From: Pelodera strongyloides
Lineage: Eukaryota; Nematoda; Chromadorea; Rhabditida; Rhabditidae
Assembly (NCBI GenBank): GCA_036852015.1
Contig: JAANDG010000480.1
Location: 1 to 64,000 of the forward strand
DNA length: 64,000 bases
Direction of reading: 5' to 3'
A program made the position numbers and the translations under genes. The notes under the pieces are model-generated. The model ran no database searches. It was not told where the DNA came from and saw nothing but the letters and a program-made list of their open reading frames with translations. Numbering within the stretch: the stretch's first letter is position 1; each line of letters opens with the position of its first letter. Positions 22,080 through 32,900 of the stretch are shown piece after piece.

Positions 22080-22497
22080 TTAAAGGGTCAGGCCCATTTC
22101 AAATGACACCTATTTTTTATGAGTCCATCTGGTTCTCCATGTCAAATATAGTAGGATACAATATTTTTCTAATTTTCAAGCGCAAAATTCACACACTATT
22201 CGGCAATTTACCGTGGGCAGTCATACCCAACTATTTATCGCAGTTTGTACGTCCCTTCGCGCTGATTGGCCAATATCGCAATTGCCACGCCCAATCGAGC
22301 ATATTGCCCAATTAGCGCGAAGGGGCGTGACAACTGCGATAAATAGTTGGGTATGACTGGAAATGGTAAATTGCCGAATACTGCGTGAATTTTGCGCTTG
22401 AAAATCAAAAAAATATCGTATCCTACTATATATGCCATGAAGAAACAGATGGAATCATCAAAAATAGGGGTCATTTGAAATGGGCCTGACCCTTTAA
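22080..22497. mobile_element. Family C foldback element nested in family I
   Basis: TTAAAGGGTCAGGCCCATTT to AAATGGGCCTGACCCTTTAA. Other copies are at 22996-23408, 58949-59366 and (interrupted) 33811-34382. Confidence 0.8.
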
Positions 22498-22705
22498 ATG
22501 ATACTCACCGTGGAAAATAATGACCTGCCGAGTGTAGTTTGTAACTTGGCTAATTGCCATTAGCCCGCGCGATTTGTGTACGGTCTGAGTTTTTGAGTTT
22601 AGATTTTGGCTTCCGATCAACTATCTTCCAATAAAGGAAGCTTCTTCTACGAGTCGTATTGTTCTGTGATTGATTTAATTTTTATTGTGAATGCTATTTG
22701 TGCTA

Positions 22706-22944
22706 TCTTATTATATAAAAGAGTAACTGTAGCGAATTTGCATACCGATGTGCGTTACGGAAATGCAAATTTTCGTGTTCGGGGATAAAAAGAGTGTCGC
22801 AGCTCAATAACGAAGTATGCATATGCAATTGTTTCCTCTTATGTGAATTTATTATGATACGTTTGAAACTTTGTATATAAGTATGCCCATGCTAAACCAA
22901 TCATATTTAAATGCAAGTCGCCGCAGGCGGCGTGAGCCGACTGG
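22706..22944 (+). mobile_element. Non-autonomous Helitron with reconstructable empty site
   Basis: It starts TCTTATTATATAAAAGAG after an A and ends CTGG before a T, with a 3' hairpin CGCCG-CAGG-CGGCG ending about 10 bp before the terminus. These are Helitron hallmarks (5' TC, 3' hairpin, CTRR, insertion between A and T). Removing it restores GTGCTATTATCAATAA, which matches the inverse of the opposite arm of the family I element (21905-21925). No Rep/helicase coding is present. Confidence 0.8.
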
Positions 22945-22995
22945 TTATCAATAAAAACAATAAAAAGAGGGGTGATTTGAGATGAACCTATCCCT

Positions 22996-23408
22996 TTAAA
23001 GGGTCAGGCCCATTTCAAATGACCCCTATTTTTGATGTTTCCATCTGATTCTCCATGTCAAATATAGTAGGATACGATATTTTTCTAATTTTCAAGCGCA
23101 AAATTCACGCAGTATTCAGCAATTTACCATGGCCAGCCATACCCAACTATATGTCACATTTGTCACGCCCCTCCGCGCTATTTGGGCAATATGCTCTATT
23201 GGGCGTGGCAATTGCGATATAGGCCAATCAGCGCGAATGGGCGTGACAACTGCGATTGATTGTTGTGTATGACCAAGGTAAATTGCTGAAAACTGTGTGA
23301 ATATTGCGACTGAAAATTGGAAAAAAATTCAGCCTACTATATTTGACATGGAGAATCAGATGAAATCATCAAAAATAGGGGTCATTTGAAATGGGCCTGA
23401 CCCTTTAA
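22996..23408. mobile_element. Family C foldback element sharing TTAA with neighbours
   Basis: The left TTAA is also the right end of family I, and the right TTAA (23405-23408) is also the left end of a family E element. Ends are TTAAAGGGTCAGGCCC and GGGCCTGACCCTTTAA. Confidence 0.8.
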
Positions 23409-23589
23409 AGCGAAATACTGGCCGATCTTTTTGAAACGCACCGTGGACAACTGAATACCTATGTACCTATGCAACTTCTGCAAAATTTGCTCGAATTTAG
23501 CTCGATTTTTTATTCTAATTTATGTTCGTTTGCATAAGCTGCATAAGAATGCTGGTGAACTCGAAGAACCGGGCGGTATTTCGCTTTAA
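23405..23589. mobile_element. Family E foldback element
   Basis: TTAAAGCGAAATACTGGCCG to GGGCGGTATTTCGCTTTAA, with TTAA on both sides. Confidence 0.7.
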
Positions 23590-24228
23590 AGTGGAGGCGC
23601 ATAAAATACAAGTGTACTCCACTATCTTTGAAAAAGGAAGCGTAAAAGATTTAGTTTATTCAACTAGAACATGTGATATGTGACCTGTGACCACCAATAT
23701 CGCAAACAAATTGCGCTTACTCTTTGTCAACAAACACTGTCTTTGCTAACAAACATGCACCTGGAACAAACTTTCTCGGTGGACCCGTATTGTTGAGTGC
23801 ACGTGTACACATAGTACCATTTACAAAGGGTTCCATTTCCAGAGACGTCTCAAAGAGGTGTAACACGCGGAAATTGAAACGTAACTTTGACAACTGTCTT
23901 CCCATGTTTTGTATGCAATGTATGAGGTGTGAGCGATAAATGAACGTTTTTCTACAATCATTTGCATTCATATAATAAGTGGGGATGCAGGTTTCACGAA
24001 CCTCATGTTATACCTCCTTATTAGCGAATTCGGAATCTCAGAGTTTCCGTATGTGCTGAATTCGCATGAAGAAGGACGCTCAAAGATCTGAGCGTACAAT
24101 TTCCTCGTGTTAGCTTCCAATAAACATCTTATTATATAAAGGAGAAGAGTTTGTCACGGGTTTGTTTTTATGTGCACAACGAAATCCCTTCATAAAGAAA
24201 ATTTTTCGATCGAAAGAGCATACAAAAT

Positions 24229-24330
24229 CTTTGCCTCTGGCGAGATTCGAACCAACAGTAGCACACAACCTCTCGATTCACAGTCCAATGCTCTACCAGT
24301 TGAACTACTCTGTTAATCTCCGACCCAATG
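24229..24330 (-). repeat. tRNA-derived sequence
   Basis: The minus strand reads GAGTAGTTCAACTGGTAGAGC (A box), an anticodon-like hairpin with CTGTGAA, a long variable region and TTGGTTCGAATCTC (B box). The acceptor ends do not pair. It probably heads a SINE-like repeat that continues to the left. Confidence 0.5.
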
Positions 24331-24389
24331 CGCGCCCAAATTGTGGCTTTCGACCCCACCGCCGACGCTAAATATGACTGAAATTTGCA

Positions 24390-25215
24390 GTGCCGACCCT
24401 TTAGCAGTACAAATAGTGTAGCAGTACAGTAGGCAGCAGCAGTGAACGCATGCCAGCCAAATTGACCCAAGTCTGACCCAGGTCCGACCCAACTGGCGCG
24501 CTTGCGGCCCTTCCGCATGCACATCGCATTTTTCACGATGATTTTTTCAATTTTTTTGAAGTCCTGCACTTTCTGGTTTTTTTCTAATTTGTTTCTACTT
24601 CCTTTGTTATTTCCTCTATTAACTTATTGCTATCGCAGGTACCATTGCTTCACTTACTGGTGCGCGTCCAAGCAAGCAAACAAACGGAAGGAAACACGAT
24701 AAAGTAAGTAAGTTTATGATGTGGTAAGAGTAGGGTTCTCATCAGTCACTACAGATAGACTCAGCCGTAGAAGTATATGTTGCTAATAGTTTGTAATCTT
24801 CGCAGAATGACGCAGAAGTATTATACTTTCATTTACTATTTAATTTATTACATTTAGACACTGGTGGCCAGCTCCATGGAAGTTCACAACATCAAAGATG
24901 CATTCTGCTGCCTGATACTAATACTGGACAATGGAAGATTCGCTAAAACTCTGTCAAATTTGAATGTTTAGTCACATACTGTGTATGTATTATTCGCAAT
25001 AAACATTTCCTCCCGTTATATAGTGTAATTTATGGGCTACGCTTCTGTACAAATTACGGTTGTGCCGACTCCAAGCAGTGTTTTGCCGACCCAACTCTGA
25101 CTCCAAACAGTGGTTTTGCCGATCCAACTCCCACGCCTTTTTCAAATTTTTCGACCCGGGGCGGAAACTAGGACCGCCCAGAGTCGGACTTCGCTTTAGT
25201 TGGGTCGGCACTTTG
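24390..25215. repeat. Inverted-repeat region with GTGCCGACCC ends
   Basis: AGTGCCGACCC near 24390 and GGGTCGGCACT near 25205 are inverted. Between them TTTTGCCGACCCAACTCTGACTCC and TTTTGCCGATCCAACTCCCA repeat in tandem. It may be a degenerate transposable element. No coding sequence is seen. Confidence 0.4.
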
Positions 25216-25399
25216 GGTCGGAGAGGAACATAGTATGCTAGCTTATTGGACTGGATCTGATAGGAGATAGAAGAGCACGTTCAATAGCAAATTTGCATGA
25301 CTTGCAAAAACCTTGAAGTCCCGAGCCACATTATACGTTTCCACACCACACAAACGTAAACGAACGTCTGTTTACCTTTTTTTCTTTAAATTCCTTTTT

Positions 25400-25703
25400 T
25401 TTTTAATAGGGTAACAATCGGCCGAAGGCCGATTCCTTCAGTCGGAGAAGCTTCGAACGGCTGGTTTCTTATGAAGCACAAGCTTTTAATTGGAAGGAAT
25501 AAATAAATATAATGCTTTGAATTATATCAAAGTATAAAAATAACTGTTTTAGAATTAAAAGCAGTATATTGAATTATTCCTTCTAATTAAAAACTTGAGC
25601 TTCACAAGACATGTCTATTGAAAGCTAACACTAATGTTTCGAAAAAAAGGAAGAAGTTGTACTCTTTTAGTTTTTAGTTAGATCTCGTGAGCCTCCTCCT
25701 TAA
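25400..25703. mobile_element. Partial family G foldback element
   Basis: The right end ATCTCGTGAGCCTCCTCCTTAA matches the family G terminus (47456-47665, 54558-54974), and the inner arms AAGCTTTTAATTGGAAGGAAT and ATTCCTTCTAATTAAAAACTT are inverted. The left terminus is missing or degraded. Confidence 0.5.
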
Positions 25704-26416
25704 TAAACGATGTGTACTAAATCTAAATGGAAGGACAAAAAAAAGCACCGAGCTGTAAGAAAGCCATTTACAGTATTCTTTGGAAAACCACTTACAAATA
25801 CTGACTAGGAATAGTTTTTTTTTTAGAAAAAAGTCTGATATTTGTTATCACAGTTCAATTTCAAGGTGAAATTCTCTAGAAAATGAGGTATATTACAACT
25901 CTAAACTAAACGCCATGGCCCTGGTCACACTTGGTCATTCTATGTATGAATAACACTTTATTCAGAGATGTAATCATCACACTTAGATTTAGTCATGTAG
26001 AATGCAGGGCCCCGTTTCTCTCAGAAGCCGGGTAACTTCATTGTTTTCCGTTGTCTTGTAGCTTAGGAAGGCGTGCACGACTCGGTGGCCGCCCCTGTAA
26101 TGCTTGTAAACAAAATTTCTTTTGGACTTTTTTATAGAGAAAATCAGACGTTTTTGTGGATCCGGTAGCCATTTGAGTCTTATCAGATTCGTGTAGCAAT
26201 ACACACCACAACCCCGCTCAATGTCACCTAAATTCGTTATGTATTTTATCAGTGTTCCGTGTGAGAACCCTCCCCGAGCCCTCTCTCGCTATATCTCTCT
26301 CTCTGTCTCTCTCTTACCTCTATCTCTACCCCTCAAGGATCTCTCTGCCTTTTCCCCCTTTAATGCTCTCTTTCTATCACTCCTCGAGTTTATTGCGCAT
26401 GTCCATCTCTCACTCA

Positions 26417-26449
<33 letters not shown>

Positions 26450-26926
26450 TCCATCCACCCCTTCAATATTTCTATCACTCGACTCCGTGGACTTTATAGC
26501 AACTTCTTGATCAGTTGAGCCTCGTTTAGTCACTCAAAAGTTTTTATTTCATGTTAATAAAAAAAAACACCAGCAAAGTGCAAAGTTTTGAATATGCATG
26601 AATTTTGTATGTTACGTACGTTACTCACCGTTGTCTAAATCAATGGAAAGAAAATGCTGCGCTTCAATCACCAAATTTACTTGGATATTTACCTTTCGTT
26701 TCTCCGTTTAGTTTAAAATATTGGATTCACGCCTAGCCTACATCACCAAATAATTTCGGTAGCTTGCTAAATTTCTGGATAACTTTTGCGACCTCCATTG
26801 TGAATTACGATAACTAGTACAGATTTGCTTTTACTTTTAGAGACACGGGTATTTACTCGTACACCACAACATTTAGTTGCTTTGGTAGTTTGTGAAGATT
26901 GCTGGATAACTACATTGTGGCTCAGA
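25704..26926. other. Intergenic stretch upstream of the coiled-coil gene
   Basis: No supported exon is seen. It contains a CT microsatellite (26285-26455). The sequence just before the ATG at 26927 reads TTGTGGCTCAG|A, a good acceptor-like site that could be a splice or trans-splice acceptor. Confidence 0.4.
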
Positions 26927-29900
26927 ATGACGGACACAAAAGCCGACACAGACAGTTATATAGATGCGGACGAAATTTGTCAAGCCGAACCGATTCGTAT
27001 TACACCTTTTCGAAGACTATCGGGTATTTATTAGTATTTGTGCTTTATATTGATAAAACAAACAAACTCGGAGTACATCATTTTATGCGTAGCCACTTTT
27101 GTTTAGTAACAAGCGACTGTCGCGGACACTCGCAATCGCTACACCCGGTACTGGAAACGGAGGAGTTTGACGATGAACAGGTAAGGTTTAGGGCTCTAGT
27201 TATCCATCAAGCGAGAAGCTAGCGAAGATTGAATGATTATATTACTTCGAGGAAATAACCGACCAGCTCTGTACATACAAATAACAATTTAAAGGGATCG
27301 GTTCACGTGAAATTGTTTTTTTTTTGTTTCTTTATTTTCTATAAGGGATAATGAACATATTTAATACAAAGAGTAGTGGTGAACCGATCCTTTTAAAGTG
27401 AAAATTGGCACGCAAAAATAATAGTGTGCGGTAAGGATAAAATGAAACGAGTACTACTAATAAAAACCTGTGACGAGTCATAACGGCCGGTTTTTGAAAC
27501 GTATATGTCAAACAACGGCATTCCCATGCATCATATGTAAATGCTCATTATTAGAATAAATCGACCCCATTTCGACCGCACTTAGCATAAATACATAGGA
27601 ATGCAGGTACTTGAGATGTGTTTCAAAATCCGGTCGCTATTTTGCTTTAATTAGGAGTAAGATGCTTTGCAATGGGAAAAGTAAAGCTTTAATGCGTATC
27701 CACCTCAGTCAGCAGTGCTCAAGTACGCTTCATTTTCCGATATTGCGAATTATCAAGTATTACAGCCGTCCACCTCTTCGGCTCAAGCGATAATAGATCG
27801 TGGACGTCGCGCGCGACATTCTTCTACTAGCGCTTTGCCAAAGAACCTGCCCCCCAAGAGGTATATTGTACGTTGTCCGTCTTATTCGCACCTTCTAATT
27901 GCATGGTCTGCTCACTACTATTAGCGTTTTTTTTTGGAAGCTCGAACCATCATCCTTCGATAAAAAGAAAGAAATAGAGGGCATAGTTTTCGTGAGCCTA
28001 ATCCTTTTACTCACAAGAGCATCTTACAATTTTAGCACTGATTTTCGTGAGACTGTCAAAAAAAACCAACAAAAATGTGAGTAATAAAATAAAATAAATG
28101 GATGAAGTATTGGCTGCGCTGGTTATCTCCTGCAAGAGTACTGTATTAATTAGCATAGAAAAAATGTAGGTTGGACGCCGCCGAGCGCCGTCGCAGCAGT
28201 GTCTGTTGTCCAGAGGATGCGAGCCGCGAACGACGAGCTAAGGATCCGCAAAAGTCAGCGAATAATATTGGGAGACCGTCACGGTCACAGTCGCTCACGG
28301 GCAGGAGGCGGAACTCAACAAAGGTTACTATTTAAGAATCACACATTAATTATTATGTCCACGTAAAATCTCCTGCATCACGAACAGTACTAATGCTTGA
28401 CTGCAATTGTCTTCTGAAAAGGCTTGGGCTTAGGCTTCGCCTAAGCGTCACCGTGTGGTCTTTCAATACGCAATATTACAATATGAGTTTTTGTCGTTGA
28501 CAACGAAAAGTTGCACAAGGGAAAATTTCTATTTTTGGTTCTCTTTTATTTCTGTCACCGATCTTTTAGCTAGTTTAGATAAGCAGAAGCACACACAGGA
28601 ATTTTTTTTATTATTTTTGAGATCCTTTGACCTTTGACCATATGACTATGACTCGTAAACTGTGAACCATTTAATTGAAAAGCTGATTTCATACTGAAAC
28701 GAATAGTGCTGGAAATGTTTTTATTAAAAGTTTTCTTAAAACAAAAATTTAGCCGGATTTTTATTAAACTTTTTTTTTTAGAACATAGAAAATTTATTAA
28801 AAAACATCTCATTTTCAGTTAAACATCCGTGATCTGAAAGGACCAGCCATAACACCACGCCTACGGTACACAAACGAAAAACATTCCTCTAAACCCAAAC
28901 ACCATATGAAGGTACACTGCACAATTTTGTGAATTGTTCATCGTTTCCTTTAAATCAGAAATTTGCATATGATACGCATTCCTTATGTTTCCTATGCAAC
29001 TGTTTGGTGCCCGCCCGAAGCTTCCGGCACCAAATTTACTTAGGACACATAGGATATAATTATAATTATAATTTATTGACACATTATATAAATATATAAG
29101 TGTGCATCATATAAATGATGATGAGAAGGTTGGCAAATTAAGCCACATGTAACGATTAGCTTGAGGTTCGTTTATAAGGAAAGAGTAACACCTTTCAACA
29201 AATCAATTACCAATAAGATTGAGTGTTTCGCCATAGTTGATTTTTTGAATTGCTTTAACTTTTGTTGTCTTAAACATATTCACATCCTTTATAAGTAATT
29301 GTTCCTATGAACTGATTTGAACATCATCAACTTATTAATGTAACTGCTTATCAAAATTAAGATTTTGTATCGAAATCCTTGTTTGGAAATCTTTCTTTTA
29401 TTTGTTTGTTTTGTTTCAAGATTTTATAAAAAAAATGTAAAATAGTATTTAGCGCGGTTATTCAAAATTGTATAACATCCGGATTTTGAAAAGTAGGTGG
29501 ACAACTGTTTTCAAATGTGCTGTATGCTAACTGCGTTTGGCGTATTATGGTTTTTTTTCTAGTCTAAGTTTTTTTTCTGGTCGTTCGTTTTTCCTAGTTC
29601 TTGCTTTCTCGCTCAATTTATCTCCTTGGTATATATCTCGTAATTTTCATCTGATTTAGCTTATATCTGATTTCGATTTAAATAATAAAGTTTCACGGTA
29701 TGCACAACAAAACTTCTTTATTCGTAAATTATAATTAAAAAACATATGAGCTGAGGATGTGGTTCCATAGGAGATAGCAGTCAGGCTTTGCTGAATTGTT
29801 TTCGAAAGGTATGCTGAGCCTAAGCCTAAGCCTAGATACCAAGGTCTACTCCATAATTTATTCCGAAAAATGGAGATCATGTGTAAGCGTTCCGCGCATT

Positions 29901-32900
29901 TTTTCCAAGTCAAATGCGACCATCTTTTGTATAAAACAGACATCGATGGCCGACAATTTCTAAAAATTTTTAAATGTAATAGACTAATAATGCACATAAG
30001 TAACAGATGTTTCTGATTGCGAGGCTCGGGCTCACACCCATGTAAATAAAGGCAGAGAAGAAACGAAAAAGAAAAAGTCCATGTTTGTATGCAGTTTGCA
30101 GTTTGATTGTACACAAGGTTTATTAGTTTGTAGTTTGATTGTGCAAAAGGATTATGAATACAACTTACCAGTATGTGAGGAATGGTCTCGAGTAGTCGAA
30201 CAGTCCTCTCAATTCCTTGCGCTTCGCTCAAATGTGGATGGATGTCTGCGACGATCTGTAGTTTACCATAATAAAAATGTACTATGAGGTCTCAGTGTAT
30301 GGCAAAAACCGTGCGTTTTGCTTCCAAGTATCAAATGTGCATCTCGTGTACGATTTTGCATACACCTTTGAAAGTTCGACACATGGGCAAGACGCGGCGA
30401 AAATGCACAGTTTATGCACACTCGAAAAAAATAGTCCCGTAGATATCCGCCACGGGACCATTTTTATTCTAGTGTAGTGCCAATCTACGGACAATTTTCA
30501 AATAGTTGGAAGTAAAGTTCGGCAATTTTTGCCATATCTAGAAACCCCATTACATCACAAGGATGCGCACAGAAACAAATATAATTAAAAAAATACAATA
30601 CATTTGTGACTGCGAAAAGGTAAAAAGGGTCACGTGTACAGATAAGCGGAAATTATGGGACATCGAACAAAGGTAAGTAGCCGAGCGCTGTATTCCCGAT
30701 TTTATATAATAAGGAAAAATAATTATTATAAAATAAAAACACTTGAAGTAGGTTAGTGTGTTTGTTTTTTATTTATAAGCTGAGTTTGTAGACAACTGGT
30801 AATTGTGACTAACAAATAAGAAGTTTGTCATTTTCATACATACATGGAAAGGAGACTGATAATTATAAACCCGAAGCTTGTTAGTTTAAAAAAAAGATAT
30901 AAAATCCCAGTGTAATTAGCGTACCTTCAAAAGCAAGTTACTATATCGGCGTCTTGCTTTTTGAACAATCTCGAGCCCTTCATCAGAGACAGCATGAACT
31001 AAAGTTGAATTAAAGGGAATATGTAAGCCCTTTTTGAAGTTAAGCTGTGTTGATAGAATGTATGTTTCCCATTAAGGAAACAATAACAAAAGTTGTCCAA
31101 AGATCCCCAGTTAGCAGAAAATAAACCACAAAGTTCATCCTTTCCATAGTAAACGCGTTACTTGAGACGATGCCATACATCGACGGGGTCAATGGAAATT
31201 TTTTCAAATATACATACAGATATCGTGAAATTGCATTACTCAGAGACATATTTACATGCAAATTCGAATATTCACATTTGCATATTCAGCCGCCTATTTA
31301 AATTCACGTCTGGTGTGGAAACTCTAGTTTTGCGTGTGTTTTGCGCATTTTGAGTGCCTACATATTCCCTTTAAAGGGATCGGTTCACCTTAAATTGTGT
31401 CTGTTTTTTTTTGTTTCTTTATTTTCTATAAGGGATAATAAAAATTTGGAATGCAAAAAGTAGTGTTCTATTTCAATACTCACGGAGCTATTAGGTGATA
31501 AAGTAGTGGATTGATCGGTCCAAAATGGCAAAGGGTACTTGTCTCTATACAAACAAGGCAGGACAATTAAAAAAACAGAGACAATTTAAGGTGAACCGAT
31601 CCCTTTAAGTAAAGCAATTGTGTTTAGGTTACTTACCAATTATCATATTCAACTACTGTAGGTATTGAGAAACCTACATTGTATCGAAAATTTACACGCA
31701 ATTAGACCTATATTGATTAGATTAAAAAGGATGATTTCAATGAAAAAAACTTAGTTTTGTCATTTGTCGCACAAGGTGTGATTTTCTTATTGTGTAAAAA
31801 AGAGCTAATGAGGTTTCAATGTATGGCAAAAATTGCCGGATTTCCTTCCAAGTATGGGAAAATTTGCCGTATATATTGGCACTACACGAGAATATCTACA
31901 GACACGAGAGGCATATTTGATACTTGGAAGCAGAATGTACGTTTTTTTCCAAACATTGAAATCCCATAAAAGTGGCAAAAAGTTGATATAAAATCAACTT
32001 ACGTCCAGAGAAGAAAAGCACCCATTTCAGTGCAGTATATTCTTCAAATGTTGTCTTCAACTCTTTGAATATTGAAATAATAAAGGACTTGGAATAGTCA
32101 TTCAAAACCGTTGAATAATCGGCAGTTCTGCAAAAACAGTAGAAATATATAATGGTTTATTTAGAAACGCATACAGAGATAAAATGAAATGCATAGAGCA
32201 ACGTATGGGTAAACCGAATCCACTAGAGTAAAGGGTTCAAGTCCTTCACTACTTACAGGGATGAATACATATACTACAGAAAACAAAGATAAACTTGAGC
32301 AAAATGTATAATTTACTTATTTAATTTAATTCGACTTAGGTTGACTTAGACCAGTCTTATACAGCATATGTCTCACATTTAATTCTGCCACCGGATTGTT
32401 TTTCTTGGCCATAACTTTGGCTACCCTATCACAATGTTTTTTCTGCATGAGGGTAATCCCGTACTGCTCACATATGGACAATTCATCTGCCTCAGCTAGC
32501 TCGCGGGGAGATTGGGGCAATTGGGGTGTGGGTGACAATTGTTCGGTTTGTGTCTCGCGGGGTTCTTCAATTGCTTGTGGGGTCGAAGGGGGCGATGACG
32601 TCATTGGTTCGTCTGTAGTTTGATCACGCTGTCGAGCTTCTTGGCGGCGAATGAAGCCTTCACGACGCTGTTTGGGCGTCTCGGCACGGCGTACATTCAG
32701 ATGAGCCAGATCAGGAGTGTTCTTCAGCTTTTGAGCGAGATCCTTAAAATAGGGCAAACGAAAACCGGCATTCATTGAACAAAGAATAGGCCGAGTGGTA
32801 GACTTTGGATTGCCCAATGCGGCCGATAATAATAAACGAACCGGGTGAGTACTTTGCAAGAGACATGATTTTGGATATAATATCAAACTCAATACTCACC

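Larger units (their letters stand above)
21858..22999. mobile_element. Large TTAA-flanked foldback element, family I, with two nested insertions
   Basis: Left arm TTAAAGGGATAGGTTCATCT pairs with the right end AGATGAACCTATCCCTTTAA. The arms match over about 220 bp (for example CTAATGGCAATTAGCC and AATACGACTCGTAGAAGAAGC inverted at 22545-22670). A family C element (22080-22497) sits at a TTAA near the centre and a Helitron (22706-22944) in the right arm. Confidence 0.8.

Noticed and set aside
25989..26204. Small basic protein on the minus strand
   Set aside because: No splice sites in phase, no paralogue and no recognisable motif, so it is left out of the gene list.
32200..32262. tRNA gene around GGGTTCAAGTCCTTC
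   Set aside because: Only the B-box-like string is convincing. No A box or cloverleaf could be built.
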